Shown one piece after another: positions 33,879 through 45,767 of a DNA stretch of 64,000 bases. Source of the DNA: Nephrocerus scutellatus. Lineage: Eukaryota; Arthropoda; Insecta; Diptera; Pipunculidae. Under the pieces are notes generated by a model that saw nothing but the letters and a program-made list of their open reading frames with translations, did no database searches and had not been told where the DNA came from. The number at the start of each line of letters is the position of its first letter. The first letter of the stretch is position 1. Both the position numbers and the translations under genes were made by a program. The stretch lies in assembly GCA_947095585.1 (NCBI GenBank), contig OX352761.1, forward strand, positions 57,148,432-57,212,431. The letters run 5' to 3'.

Positions 33879-34906
33879 GAGGCCCGAATTCTCCTACCCC
33901 TTAGCATGCTTATAACCCATCCTATGATTGAGGATTCTACACCCTTGTTTCTGGCTTGTGATTGAATCACTTCGAAGTTAGTGTTGTCAAAAGCGCCTTG
34001 AATGTCTATGAAGGCACATATTAACATTTCTTTGTTCCGAAGTGTATCTTCGATTTCGTCTGTCAGCTCGTGCAGTGCAGTTTCTGTTGATTTCCCTGTC
34101 TGATATGCATGCTGGCTGGGGTTTAGTGGGTTAATTTGGAGTGCATTAGATTTTATGTGGTGACATAGAATCTTCTCCATGGATTTGAGTAGAAATGAAG
34201 ATAGGCTGATTGGTCTGTAGGACCTTGTATCTTCGGGAGATTTTTTACCAGCCTTTGGTAGGAAAATAACTCGCACTTCTCTCCAGCACCTTGGAACGTA
34301 TTCTAGGCTATAGCTGGCTCTGTAGAGTTTCACGAGCAAAAATTCTATCTGATGGAGCCCACGTTGCATCAAAATTGGGTAGACCCCGTCTCCCCCAGGA
34401 GATTTTAGTGGGCCGAATGAATTTACAGCCCAGCGGACTCCTTCAATGGAAAATATGTTTTTTGAGCGCCTGTAGGCCTCTATTGGTATGATATAAGGAT
34501 GTGAGTTTATGTCCTCGTTTTCCTCATCGTTACCCAGTATTAAGCAGTCTGGGAAGTGGCTTTTTACCAGGCAGTTGAGTGTTTCATTTCTTGAGGTTGT
34601 CAGATCACCGTTAGGTTTTTTGACAGACCCGAGTGGATTTGTGTGGTCGAGGGATAGAGCCTTGTGAAGTCGATACGCTGTTGGTAGTTTGTCGATGCTT
34701 TCACAGAATTCTCTCCAGCTGTTGCGTTTGCTGCTTCTTAATGCCGCGTTGTATTTTGTGAGAGAAATTCGATAGGCCTTCCAAATGTTTGTTCGTTTGG
34801 CCTTGTTGAACATTTTTTGGACTTCTCTTCTCTTAGCCTCGAGATCATGGTTCCACCAGGGAACGTCTCTTGTACCTTTGACTCGGACTGCAGGACAACT
34901 TGTGTG
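33879..34906 (-). pseudogene. LINE pre-RT and RT fingers (LTR1 copy)
   Basis: Reads VPWWNHDLEAKRREVQKMF, FGPLKSPGGDGVYPILMQR, RSYRPISLSSFLLKSMEKIL, QHAYQTGKSTETAL and FIDIQGAFDNTNFEVI, the usual order for LOA/I-like RTs (GPDG-like, SYRPISL, QxxF-like and FxDIxxAFDN blocks). The frame is open across the LINE-LTR junction at 34906, giving a chimeric 421-codon frame (35062-33797) of LTR, LINE and RTE-derived residues. Confidence 0.85.
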
Positions 34907-35334
34907 ATGAGTAACAATGAATTTAGGTAAACGGATATAATAATCGAAAAAACTTATTAAAGTGAATTTGAAAGCAGAATGATAGCTTTTTAATGTCGCG
35001 TCCACGTTTTCCTTTTTTTTTTTCTCCAGAACAAAGCAACACCCGACTTGTTCGTTCGACATTCAAAAGCGGAAGGAAGACGGTCTCGTCCTCTTCTTTT
35101 CTTCTCTCTTCTCTTTCTCCTTTCATGTTCATCAAAAGGAAATGATTGTTTTTTGTCATGTTGGCAGTAATGCTGTTTGGCGAGGCTATGAATTATGTGG
35201 CGAGGGCAATACCACTTGCCACAAATCGTGGGGACGACTCACCCCGAGAAAGAGTCTCGATACGCCGAAACAATAATTTTCCGATTTTGTACAACAAAAT
35301 TATTTTAAAAATATTCAAATGGATGGAATAAATT

Positions 35335-35415
35335 TAACTAGCTAACTATCTAATTATCTTACTATCTACTATCTAACCATCTTACTATATAACTACATAA
35401 CTATCTAACTATTTA
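35335..35415. repeat. Short ACTATCTA-type tandem repeat
   Basis: Imperfect repeats of CTAACTATCT and similar octamers to decamers, between integrase and the 3' LTR. Also present in internal 2 (45566-45646). Confidence 0.75.
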
Positions 35416-35536
35416 ACTATATAGTTTCTAACCGATATAGAATCTCGATACGACGGGCCAATTTGACACTAACGCTGACATTAGGCCAACGGAAAAAAGA
35501 GGGCCCAAATGTAAGGCTAAGGTCAGGCGAGGTTCG

Positions 35537-36300
35537 TCAGGTACGTATATCCTTCGCGTGGAAAGTACCCAGTGGTTTTCCACCAAGGTCCTTGACGGCA
35601 TAGGCCACATTCCCAACCTTGGATTCGATTGTGGCTGGTAAGAATTTAGAGGCCAACTTAGCGGAATATTTACTGCCTGCGTTGCTTTGTGCGAAGGATC
35701 TTACGAAGACAGGTTGACCCGGGTTGAAACTCCGATGTCGACTGCGTAGATTATAGTATCTCGATGTTTTGTCGTGAGCCACTTTAAGATAATGCACGAT
35801 TTTGTCTCTGATTAAATCGAGTTGGTCTGGTTTGGACACCATGAATACTTCATTGGGTTCTGCGGTAAAGAGAAGCCTTCTCAAGGCATATTCGCAACCC
35901 GGTAACGACATGTGCTGTCCCAACACCAGATAGTGAGGGGAATATCGGGTGACATCATGTACCACATTGCGTAAGGCGGCTAAGACTTCGGGAAGGTGCT
36001 TATCCCAGTCATTGTGGCTACGATCCGTGAGATAAGCGCGTAAGGCTGATAACAACGTTCGGTTGACTCGCTCCGACGCGTTACTTTGCGGCGATTATAT
36101 GGGAGTTCTAATATGGGATATTCTATACTTCTGGAGTAGGTCTTGGAATAGGTTCGAAGTGAACTGTTTTCCATTGTCACTAACTACGAATTCGGGAACA
36201 GAGAACATCAAAAAGACTTAATTCTCCAAGAAGGTACATAAAGAAACCGCGGTGGCTTCACGAAGGGCTTTTACCAGTACGAATTTCGAAAAGCGATCCA
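35537..36300 (-). pseudogene. Gypsy integrase core end and C-terminus (internal 1)
   Basis: Contains VVSDNGKQFTSNLF (second catalytic Asp), SPQSNASERVNRTL (catalytic Glu) and, in the 172-codon frame from 36055, HNDWDKHLPEVLAALRN, RYSPHYLVLGQ and, near the C-terminus, RSFNPGQPVFVRSF. A stop after LCTFLEN and another before SPQSN break the frame. Both are shared with internal 2. The segment joining it to the integrase start is shortened after DFLGPY. Confidence 0.85.
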
Positions 36301-37562
36301 AGGTAAGGTCCTAGGAAATCTACAAATATTTTTTCGAATGGTCGCGATGATTCAAACCCGGATCCCATCATTGGACGTGTGGAGTAGTTCACCGGTTTAT
36401 TCATTTTACAATCTTGACAGTTGGCAATAAACTGCTTCACCTGAAGTGCCATCTTCGGCCAAAAAAATTTTCGCCTTAACCTATACAGTGTCTTAGCTAC
36501 TCCATGTGGGCCGAGGTTGGTGGATTGTGCGCTCGTTCTATTAGGGAGGCTTGTAAAGGGTGGGGGATTACCAATTTCCACTCCGGAATATCCGTGTCCG
36601 TAGCGTAGGCGATACGATGGGGCAATTAAAAGTTTACCATCTTTAACGAGCAGGTTGTGTTCATGCTTTGATAATCCCTTGACGCGATCTACTTGAGCAA
36701 CATAGTCGGGGTGCGTAAACGCTGGTGAGTCCAAATCCACGTTCAACGGAGGATCCACAATGATGTTCGTACTGGGAGCGGTTGTTGGATGGTTTGATGC
36801 AGCGCATAAGGACATGGAAGCTGGATTTGTCGGAGAGGAAGAAAGGCTCGGCAGCGTTTCCCCTCCTTGGTGGTTGGTCGTAGGCTCCAGGTTACTTAAC
36901 TCGTCACAGAACGCTCGTGACAATGCATCCGTCACCACATTAACCGAACCCTTGCGATAACCAATTTGGAAATGAAACGATTGGAGTTTAAGACTCCATC
37001 TAGCGAGCCGGCCTGAGAGGTCCTTCTGAGACATAAGCCATCTTAAACTGGCGTGGTCAGTGTACAGTGTAAATGGATACCCCTCTATGTAAGGCCTGAA
37101 TTTCTTCACGGTTAGGACTGCAGCGTAACACTCTAACTCCGTAACAGAGTAGTTCCGTTGTGCAGCGTTTAGCTTGTGGGAGATATATTCGAACAGGTGC
37201 TCGCCGCCAGCGGCGTCAATTTGGAACAGTACACTGCCAACGCCGACGCACTGTATATAGAAGCGTAGGTCGTACTTCGGGTTAGCGAGAACAGGTGCGG
37301 ACGATAAGGCGGCCTTCAGGGACATGAATGCGGTATCGGCAGCTTCTGACCATTTACACCTCGAAGACTTTCCGGTTAGATCTGTGAGTGGGGCAGCGAT
37401 CGATGCATAGTTTTTTATAAATCGACGGTACCATCCACACATTCCCAAGAAACGTCGGACTTGTTTCATTGTCTTAGGGATTGGAAAATCCATGATTGCT
37501 CTGCACTTCTCTGGGTTTGTGCGAAGGCACCCGTTCCCGACAATATAACCGAGGTAGTTCAC
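36258..37562 (-). pseudogene. Gypsy RT thumb, RNase H and integrase start (internal 1)
   Basis: 434 open codons. The RT connection reads DFPIPKTMKQVRRFLGMCGW and IAAPLTDLTGKSS. RNase H includes DLRFYIQCVGVGSVLFQ, ELECYAAVLTVKKFRPYIEG and FTLYTDHASLRWLMSQ. Then come KGSVNVVTDALSR and the integrase zinc-binding end, CQDCKMNKPV, with EKIFVDFLGPY (first catalytic Asp). The usual catalytic Asp of RNase H (TDAS-like) is replaced by IQCVG-like sequence, so activity is doubtful. The last 20 residues are frameshifted. Confidence 0.87.
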
Positions 37563-37563
37563 T

Positions 37564-38675
37564 TCACGGAGGACAAACTGACAAACCGGCCCGTGATAAC
37601 AGTCCAGCCACTTCTTTTAATAGAGAGAAGTGTTCGGCCAGTGTTTCGGAAGTGATGAGTAGGTCATCTAAATAGACAAAGACCTTGTCATGCAGCTGGT
37701 GTGGAATTACTCGATGCATAAGGCGGCATAAGGTCTGTGGGGCATTGCATAACCCGAATGTCATGACCCGGAAGTGGTACAAGGGACGACCAGGTACCGT
37801 GAATGCCATCTTATCACGAGTTTTGGATCGAGTGGGATCTGCCAAAAGGCGTCCTTGAGGTCAATTGTGGAGATGACCCTCGTCTGATCCAAACGCCCCA
37901 AGAGTCCGTTGATAATGGGCAGAGGATACGCGTCTCAAACGGTCACCTCTCGAGCATCCAGACAGAGTCTTGCTTTGCCGTTTGCCTTCTGCACCAGTGT
38001 GACAGGCGAACACCATGAGCCTTCACTGACTTCGATTACCCACAGAGACAGCATCCTATCGAGTTCATCATACATAATTTTTTGCTTGATAGGCGAAACC
38101 GGGTAAAATCTTTGCTTAACTGGTTTGGCGTCACCTACATCAATGGAATGCGTTATCAACGATATTTTGCCAAGCACGAGTTTGGTACTTGATGGGAAGC
38201 TCTTGATAATACCATTTAACGTATTCTGATCTTCAACGGAGAGCACATGGAATTTAGGTTCTTCAGGAGATGTGGGAATGTTCTCGGACATACCTAGGGA
38301 TGAAACTTTAGCGGCGATGCCGAACCGGTTCCAAAAATCAATCCCTAGGTACAGGGATTGATCTAGTGAAGGCACTATATAAAGGCACATGGTATGACTG
38401 AGGATATTATTCGGACGAAATGGCTGATACGACATGGTAACGGGTCTTATCGAATCGTGGACTCCACATTCGGGAGATCCATTCGGCGAGACTCCGGATC
38501 GATTTTGGTGGCTGGTTCCTCCCGGATTGCTCTGGTGAATGGTTTCGGCGGGCCATGGGCACCAGATCTCCAGTGACTCCGCGTGGCGTTTCCCACACAA
38601 CGAGAACATCTGGGAGTTATCGTTCCCCTCAGTCCGCAACAATAACAAAATATGCCAGTGGGAGCGATGGGACAC
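37564..38675 (-). pseudogene. Gypsy protease end and reverse transcriptase (internal 1)
   Basis: The 246-codon frame from 38675 ends with SLYLGIDFWNRFGI (C-terminal protease signature), GDAKPVKQRFYPVSP, and WCSPVTLVQKANGKARLCLD (RT start), then a TGA at 37935. Beyond it the reading continues DAYPLPIINGLLG and STIDLKDAFWQIPLD, shifts frame, and resumes with AFTVPGRPLYHFRVMTFGLC and VFVYLDDLLITS (RT active site). RT copies the RNA genome into DNA. Stop and frameshift are also present in internal 2. Confidence 0.87.
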
Positions 38676-39208
38676 TCGATAAAGGTATGGCCAATGTCCG
38701 AACAGTTATAGCATATGGTGTGTTTCATTTTCGAAGGAGGGCGCCTATTATCTTCCTGAAACGAGGATCGTTTTATACTAGTGGTAGATTCCGAATTGCG
38801 CATCGCCGCGGTGTGTCGAGTTGGATCAGACCTTTCGACAGGTTGAGGTATCGCTTCCCCGCACCGCTCGGACTGAATTTCGCTTACTAGTCGCCTAGGA
38901 TAGGCCGACGTTATGGGAGGGCTGCGAAATCTCTTGAAGGACTCCTCCCAGGCAACACAACTACTGATCAAATCGTTGATGTTGTCGAACCGTCGGTCCG
39001 TCAACTGAAACTGGAGCACGGGATTCATGTTTGAAATTAGGATCTGAATCAACTCATGGTCACTATAGGGTGGTGGTTGCCGGTAGTCAGGCCTTACACC
39101 GGAGTTTGCAACAAATGTGCCGATAGATGGCATCTCCGTTTGATGACCGTAAGGAGACAGGCTAAATATTTGACAAAGGGTTCGCCCTCGGGGGTAATGT
39201 AGCAACAT
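38447..39208 (-). pseudogene. Gypsy Gag capsid end and nucleocapsid (internal 1)
   Basis: A 253-codon frame. ELIQILISNMNPVLQFQL and INDLISSCVAWEE resemble the C-terminal capsid of retrotransposon Gag. CYNCSDIGHTFIEC is a perfect CX2CX4HX4C zinc knuckle. The following CYCCGLRGTITPRC has Thr in place of His, so the second knuckle is lost. Gag packages the RNA. The start methionine shown by the frame is not the true Gag start. Confidence 0.85.
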
Positions 39209-39449
39209 GACCTCGGGTACGTTCGAGACTAACGGGTAGATCGTTACCTTTCGTCACTGCACCCGGGAGATTAGACAATTTGGCCTCCAACTCAATGTTC
39301 TTTTGTTGTAAAGTTGCCATTTGCTCGACCGACCAATTGACTTAGTTGAGCCTCATTGCAGAGTTAGAAGACGGAGATCGATCGGCGTTATGGTCTTGGT
39401 CGCTAGAAGCATTTCCGGCTGGTCGGGTATTCGGGTGCGTTACCTTCAA

Positions 39450-39983
39450 TTACTGACCTAACAACTCTTGCGGAATATCATCGTCAATTGGCGGTGGACA
39501 TATCATAGCGTGTGATGTCGGGTCGACTGGGACTGGTTTCGAGACAACTCCGGACTCGTCTAAATTAGTCGGGTTTTGGAGGTACACCTCAATTGAAGCT
39601 AACAACGCCCTACAGGATCCGAGTACTTGGCCCGCAAAATCCCTGTACATAGGGGAAGTGGCTGCTCGTTCCAATCGGCCATATATGTGCCTTAGGCGCG
39701 AAGCTATTTGTTGGGCCTTCGAGGACTGTGCCTGTTCAGTAGTTTCTTTCAGTTGCAGAATATTATCCTGCAATGTCAGCAACCTGCTTTGGCCAAATTC
39801 AATCTCTGAGTCTGGTCGCTTGGATGCTCGTTGGTGCATTCTCTGCTGGCGAGCAATCGCACCAGCCTCTTCTGCTGCTATCTGTTTTACTAGTAGATCA
39901 ACAGCATCAGGGGCAGTAGATTGAATTCCTCGTACCTCGAGTTCGATCTCAAGTTCATTCGATGTTAACGTGGCGATGTCCAT
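39450..39983 (-). pseudogene. Gypsy Gag N-terminal frame (internal 1)
   Basis: 177 codons starting MDIATLTSNELEIELEVRGI, with a helical, Gln/Glu/Arg-rich middle (ILQLKETTEQAQSSKAQQI), ending QELLGQ. By position and composition it is the Gag start of the element. The capsid part that should join it to 39208 is mostly missing or out of frame. The identical frame occurs in internal 2. Confidence 0.75.
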
Positions 39984-40690
39984 ACTTTTTAATTATTAAC
40001 CAATAATGAAAACAAATTGCTAAAATTTCAGTGGCATTCGACAATGCCCGTGGGTACACTAGTTAAAAGTTTTAATGTTGTTTCAACACAAAAAATCTGA
40101 GAATTCAAATTGTACTGAATTCACTATCAGGCGAAAAATTGCAGAAGGACAAAAGACCATCACCTTATAGCAAAACCGATGAATGCTGTAAGAAGGAGGA
40201 GAGAGAGAATAGAAAAAAAATCCGAATGGCGAATGCAACAAAAAAATCGTGTAAAAGAATACGAATTAATCAATGGATGGTGATGAGGATGAACCAAGGC
40301 AGAGCACAACGTCGGCCGACAGGCAGGCACCGTAGTGTGGGGTTGAGGACAGGGTGATATGGGATACAATTAAAAGGTCTGTGCTCAAGCACTCTTCCAT
40401 AAGTCAAACAGCTAGGCTGGACATGTCTTCCATCTGAAAAAAGAAATTTCCAAACAATCAAACCCTCAAGCATGAGTCAAACAGCTAAGCTGGACATGCA
40501 TTCGGAATGAGCAAAAAAAATCTTGAAATTTCAAAACAATCAAACCCTCAAGCATGAGTCAAACAGCTATGCTGGACATGCATTCGGAATGAGCAAAAAA
40601 AATCTTGAAATTTCAAAACAATCAAACCCTCAAACCCTCAAGCATGAGTCAAACAGCTAAGCTGGACATGCATTCGGAATGAGCAAAAAA
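39984..40690 (-). mobile_element. Leader of internal 1 with ~80-bp tandem repeats
   Basis: Untranslated leader between primer-binding site and gag. About three copies of a unit with CCCTCAAGCATGAGTCAAAC and TGGACATGCATTCGGAATGA lie at 40460-40690. The last one runs directly into the primer-binding site, having lost the AGCCAATACCAAC segment kept in the other copies. Confidence 0.8.
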
Positions 40691-40699
40691 TGGGCGCCA
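40691..40699 (-). other. Primer-binding site next to LTR2
   Basis: TGGCGCCCA on the minus strand, one base after the LTR end. It is followed by TTTTTTGCTC, so the tRNA match is shorter than at LTR1 and LTR3. Confidence 0.65.
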
Positions 40700-42616
40700 C
40701 TGTAACAATTCCCTCTAAACTGATCATAGGGTGGTGGTTGTTAACAGAAAAGGCACATTAGGGACCCGTCGCGGTCATTGTCGGCTAGTCGTCAGGGTAT
40801 GGGAGTGGGTGTTGACGGGTATAAGGTGCCAGGTTTAACCGCAGGAGGAGGGAAATGCCGGGCCCGCCTGTCGTCCGACCCCGCTACTGACCCTGACTCA
40901 TCCTCAAGGGTCTCCGCCTAAACGTACATCACCACCTTATTACGACAATAATTACGACAAATAAGAAGTTGAATTTGATTTTTTTTTTATTGAAAAAAAA
41001 AGGAATTAATATCTAGCCTTAAATCTAATTTTACGTTTAAGCATACTATTGTGAGATAAAAAAATGGATAAAGAAATATATAGGATAATATAAGAAAAGA
41101 TACAAGGGGTTTTTTTTTCTATTGGTGCACCAGCCCAAAGTTTATAAATGAGGTCAATTGACCATAACTTAAATGTACTCTATATGGATATAATTTATGA
41201 ATATAAGAAAAAAAAAACCTTATTACGTGATAACCTAGCAAAAAAAATTACATTATTTGTTGTTGATGATGACGGTTGAATGAGGGTCTTGACGGATGAT
41301 TGCTGAAGATGATAACGATGTATTGATGGCGATGCTGCTGATGCTGACACGAGGGTTTGACGATGATGATGATTGAATTGAAAGCAAATGCGAAACAGTT
41401 TTCTTGTACTTGTTTTTATATTGGTTGCGTCCTTTTAAAACGAAAGCAACTACTTCGCTCGTTGCGCTAAGCATTCCAACCAATGATAGACGCCACAGCA
41501 GGGCGACCGGCCGATCGAACACGCACTTGCACTTCCCCTGACCGATAAGCGACGACTTGTTGGTGTTGAGTGCTTGGTTATGGTGCGATGCAAGATGTTG
41601 CAATGTAATAGCGCCGCACAAACAAGATGCCTCGACGAGATGGAAATTTTATGGTTATTAACTTGGGAGAAATTAATACGGTTTACATTTTCCTCTTTGA
41701 TGATGTTCGCACAAAAAAAAATTGCACTGTACTATATTTCGCTTCAAATAAACATGGCCATTGACGAGTTTATTCCTACTGCTTTTCAGGAAATTGGATC
41801 ACTCTTTGGACAAGGTACCACGGATTCATGTTAAATGTAAAGAAAATATTGCGACTTTATGCTATATATTTTTTTTTTTTTGAAAATTCTGACAAATTAA
41901 TTTAACACTGCAAATCACGCTTCTTCACACCGAATGTAAATCGCAGACCAAATGCTATTGGCGAGCTTACTAAGATTGGAACGCAAATATTCTATTTCAC
42001 AAGGAATTTCGAAACTTCAGCAAATAAAAATTTTTCACTCCTTTCCGGACTCCTGTCAGAACTACAACTTATTTGCTTAGCACCTTCCCTTCAAATTATA
42101 GTGCGATTCTCTAACGCGAACTCTGTAACTTTTGGGTCCGAGTAGAGAGGCGAATTTAGCGAAGCCGACGAACCAAACTAAAACGTAGTAGGTGCTCCTT
42201 AGTACCCATTTATAAATTCCTTTTGTGTGTAGGTACTCCACAGTCACGTAATTATATTAGGTATTTTATAATAGGATATATTATAATTTAAAATCTTATA
42301 ATAATTCAAAAATCGGAAACAATGCACAGTGGTATGAGTAACCGGTGTATTAATAATCGAAAATCTAATATTTTTGGTTTAAATGTACTGCCATTTACCC
42401 AATTTACACTGAACCGATAAGAAAAAAACCGAAATGCGGATTTCTAAAAAAAAATCGCCAATAAGAAAAAATGTCGCGTACACGTTTTCTTTCTCACCAT
42501 CAAGGTGTAGCTTATATTTAATGAGTATTTATTATTATTATTATTATTATTATTGTTGGGTGGGCTGAAAAGCCTGGTACACTGCGACCTAGAGATCTAT
42601 TGTGGATCCCAGATGA

Positions 42617-44521
42617 TTACCACTTTATGTGGTGGCTTAGTTCCTTAATGAATGCCATTACGTCTGACAGTTCGATTGAAGTGACATTCTGTCCTGGGAC
42701 TGTGTAAGCCTTGAGGTACTTGAGTCTTTTCCTTATAAGAGCATCACACACGAACAATATATGTTCTGGCGATTCTTTTGCTTTGTTGCAGAACCTGCAG
42801 TTGTCCGTCTGGGATTTTCCCATTTTCAATAGGTGTCTGTTGAATGGGCCGTGTCCCGTTATGTACCAGACTAGAGATCTGAGTGCATGACGGTTCAGTT
42901 TAATTGGCTTGTCTATATGTACAATGTTGTACTTAAGAAGCCTTTTGGTATGTTTCATCCCTGTTGACGATGCCCATTCAGCTTCGATGGCATTGTTGGC
43001 CCACTCTTTAATTTTGTTTTTGAGGTGGCTAAGGGAGTAGGCAATGCTTGGTTCCGGCCCAATGAAGGTACCTTCTGCGCCTTCTCTTGCGCAGAGATCT
43101 GCTGCCTCGTTCCCTGCAATGCCTGAGTGCCCTGGGGACCACATAAGGGTGATTTTATTAGTTTTGGCCAATTGTTTTAAGTGGCAGTAGCAGCTCCACG
43201 TTGTCCTTGTGTTGAAAGTAGGACCTTTTAGTGCAAGTAGTGCGGCCAGGCTATCTGAGATCATGTAAATCTCAGTTCTTCTGTATTTCCTTTTAGTGCA
43301 TTCCAAGATGCAGGCTTCAAGTGCAATTGTTTCTGCCTGGAAAACGGTTGGGGAGTTGCCTAGGGGTATTCGCAGTGTGGTTCTGGGTCCGAATACTCCT
43401 GCTCCTGTTCCTGTATCTGTTTTAGATCAATCTGTGTACCAGATGGATGCATGATGGGGGAGGTTATTGATGATATTTTCAACTTGATGACGTTCTGGAA
43501 TTCTAACCAAGAAGTTCCTTTGGAAATCAGTTGTTTTCATCATTGAGTCTGATTGTAGGACAATACCATGATCCGAGTTAATTTTGGAGATGATGTTTGT
43601 ATGTCCTGGTCTGTTGGATTTAACCTGGTTGTGTATATTGAGATTAGAGAGTCTTAAGCCAGCTTTTTTTTTAATGTGTATGTGAAGTGGTGTCAGTCCT
43701 ATAATCTTCTCGAGGGCTGCCGTAGGGCAGCTCTTTATGGCACCTGTTGCACTAAGACAGATGAGTCTTTGTATCTTATTGAGTTTTGAGCGTGTCTTAA
43801 ATTGCTCTGTTTTTGGCCACCATATTAAGGCTGCGTATGTCAGCCTAGGTCTGATAATGCTCTGGTATAGCCAAAGAGTCATTTGCGGGCTTATTCCCCA
43901 CGTTTTGTTGAACATGCGTTGGCATGTGAAGTAAGCTTTATTAGCTTTGTTAATAATGTACGTCATATGGGAGTTCCATGTCAGTTTTTGATCGAACATA
44001 ACTCCCAGATATTTGGCCTCCGGCATTATTTGGAGGACCTTGCCTTGGAAATTTATAATGGGAAGATTTATTTTTCTCCTCTTTGTGAAGATGGTTCACA
44101 CTATCTTGTCTGGGTTGACACTTAGGTTCACCTTTTTACACCAATCGTTTACTAGTTTGAGAGCAATTTGCATCCGTTCTGCTATCGTACTCTCGAATTT
44201 GCCACGGACCATAAGGACGAGGTCGTCCGCATAGCCAATATTGGTAATATGATCATTCTTAAGCCTTGGGAGTAACTGGTCCATCACCAGCAGCCACAAA
44301 AGAGGTGATAGGACTCCGCCTTGTGGGCAACCTCTGGTTGCCGCTACTGTGATGGCTTCGTCGCCGAATGAGGCCCGAATTCTCCTACCCCTTAGCATGC
44401 TTATAACCCATCCTATGATTGAGGATTCTACACCCTTGTGTCTGGCTTGTGATTGAATCACTTCGAAGTTAGTGTTGTCAAAAGCGCCTTGAATGTCTAT
44501 GAAGGCACTTCTCTCCAGCAC
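42617..44521 (-). pseudogene. LINE RT palm-thumb and RNase H (LTR2 copy)
   Basis: Uninterrupted by the RTE: FIDIQGAFDNTNFEVI, GDEAITVAATRGCPQGG, GYADDLVLMV, then TGA after NPDKIV, the thumb (MPEAKYLGVMFDQKL), TGA after WYTD and RNase H (MISDSLAAL, WSPGHSGIAGNEAAD). This copy shows how the sequence read before the RTE inserted next to RASFGDE. Confidence 0.85.
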
Positions 44522-45138
44522 CTTGGAACGTATTCTAGGCTATAGCTGGCTCTGTAGAGTTTCACGAGCAAAAATTCTATCTGATGGAGCCCACGTTGCA
44601 TCAAAATTGGGTAGACCCCGTCTCCCCCAGGAGATTTTAGTGGGCCGAATGAATTTACAGCCCAGCGGACTCCTTCAATGGAAAATATGTTTTTTGAGCG
44701 CCTGTAGGCCTCTATTGGTATGATATAAGGATGTGAGTTTATGTCCTCGTTTTCCTCATCGTTACCCAGTATTAAGCAGTCTGGGAAGTGGCTTTTTACC
44801 AGGCAGTTGAGTGTTTCATTTCTTGAGGTTGTCAGATCACCGTTAGGTTTTTTGACAGACCCGAGTGGATTTGTGTGGTCGAGGGATAGAGCCTTGTGAA
44901 GTCGACACGCTGTTGGTAGTTTGTCGATGCTTTCACAGAATTCTCTCCAGCTGTTGCGTTTGCTGCTTCTTAATGCCGCGTTGTATTTTGTGAGAGAAAT
45001 TCGATAGGCCTTCCAAATGTTTGTTCGTTTGGCCTTGTTGAACATTTTTTGGACTTCTCTTCTCTTAGCCTCGAGATCATGGTTCCACCAGGGAACGTCT
45101 CTTGTACCTTTGACTCGGACTGCAGGACAACTTGTGTG
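44497..45138 (-). pseudogene. LINE pre-RT region (LTR2 copy)
   Basis: VPWWNHDLEAKRREVQKMF to LEYVPRCWREV, then the 259-bp deletion shifts frame. Upstream the frame continues open into LTR sequence to an ATG at 45390, giving a 297-codon LTR-LINE chimera. Confidence 0.82.
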
Positions 45139-45767
45139 ATGAGTAACAATGAATTTAGGTAAACGGATATAATAATCGAAAAAACTTATTAAAGTGAATT
45201 TGAAAGCAGAATGATAGCTTTTTAATGTCGCGTCCACGTTTTCCTTTTTTTTTTCTCCAGAACAAAGCAACACCCGACTTGTTCGTTCGACATTCAAAAG
45301 CGGAAGGAAGACGGTCTCGTCCTCTTCTTTTCTTCTCTCTTCTCTTTCTCCTTTCATGTTCATCAAAAGGAAATGATTGTTTTTTGTCATGTTGGCAGTA
45401 ATGCTGTTTGGCGAGGCTATGAATTATGTGGCGAGGGCAATACCACTTGCCACAAATCGTGGGGACGACTCACCCCGAGAAAGAGTCTCGATACGCCGAA
45501 ACAATAATTTTCCGATTTTGTACAACAAAATTATTTTAAAAATATTCAAATGGATGGAATAAATTTAACTAGCTAACTATCTAATTATCTTACTATCTAC
45601 TATCTAACCATCTTACTATATAACTACATAACTATCTAACTATTTAACTATATAGTTTCTAACCGATATAGAATCTCGATACGACGGGCCAATTTGACAC
45701 TAACGCTGACATTAGGCCAACGGAAAAAAGAGGGCCCAAATGTAAGGCTAAGGTCAGGCGAGGTTCG

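Larger units (their letters stand above)
28793..34906 (-). mobile_element. LOA/I-like LINE in LTR1 (5'-truncated)
   Basis: Minus-strand order: start of the RT region (34906 to 33879), RTE insertion, RT palm (30612-30352), thumb (30282-29692), RNase H (29571-28882), 3' end, then a TAA-type tail (TATTATTATT on the plus strand at 28797-28820). The 7-bp target duplication ATGAGTA flanks it. Without the RTE it is about 2.86 kb, so ORF1 and the endonuclease are missing through 5' truncation. The RNase H domain after RT supports the LOA/I/R1 group. It predates the LTR crossover because LTR2 carries the same insertion. Confidence 0.85.
26943..35223 (-). mobile_element. LTR1, carrying a LINE with a nested RTE
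   Basis: LTR sequence lies at 26943-28792 and 34914-35223. The interval is the LOA-like LINE, with ATGAGTA duplicated at 28786-28792 and 34907-34913. LTR1 differs from LTR2 and LTR3 at many diagnostic sites in its left part (for example CAAGCAAACAGAGACAATC near 28147 versus CACGCTTCTTCACACCG). The short plus-strand frame 27808-28062 recurs in the other LTRs but is antisense and matches no known domain. Confidence 0.85.
35224..40690 (-). mobile_element. Internal region 1 of the gypsy array
   Basis: Minus-strand order from 40690: untranslated leader with ~80-bp repeats, gag start, nucleocapsid, protease end, RT, RNase H, integrase, then a short tract before LTR1. About 5.5 kb. Several stops and frameshifts are shared with internal 2, so damage came before the duplication. 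Confidence 0.88.
42538..45138 (-). mobile_element. LOA/I-like LINE in LTR2
   Basis: Same insertion site, TAA-type tail and 5' truncation point as the LTR1 LINE. It lacks the RTE and has a private deletion of about 259 bp (relative to 34018-34276) that joined AAGGCAC to TTCTCTCC across a shared GCAC. It also has a private 9-bp insertion near 43545. Confidence 0.87.
40701..45454 (-). mobile_element. LTR2, a hybrid LTR with LINE insertion
   Basis: LTR sequence lies at 40701-42537 and 45146-45454, with the LINE between ATGAGTA copies at 42531-42537 and 45139-45145. Its left part up to about 42188 carries LTR3-type bases (CACGCTTCTTCACACCG, CAACTTATTTGCTTAGC, CTAACGCG, GTAGTAGG). From 42247 on it carries LTR1-type bases (CAGTCACG, CAAAAATCGGAAAC, TTTTTGGTTTAAATG) and the LINE. 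This is the product expected of unequal LTR-LTR crossover. Confidence 0.85.

Noticed and set aside
26943..45454. Independent insertion of the LINE into two LTRs
   Set aside because: The same target site, same 5' truncation point and same internal stops in LTR1 and LTR2 make descent from one insertion far more likely.
26943..45454. LINE copied into both LTRs by reverse transcription of one gypsy RNA
   Set aside because: LTR3 lacks the LINE, and LTR2 is a left/right hybrid of LTR3 and LTR1, which recombination explains more simply.
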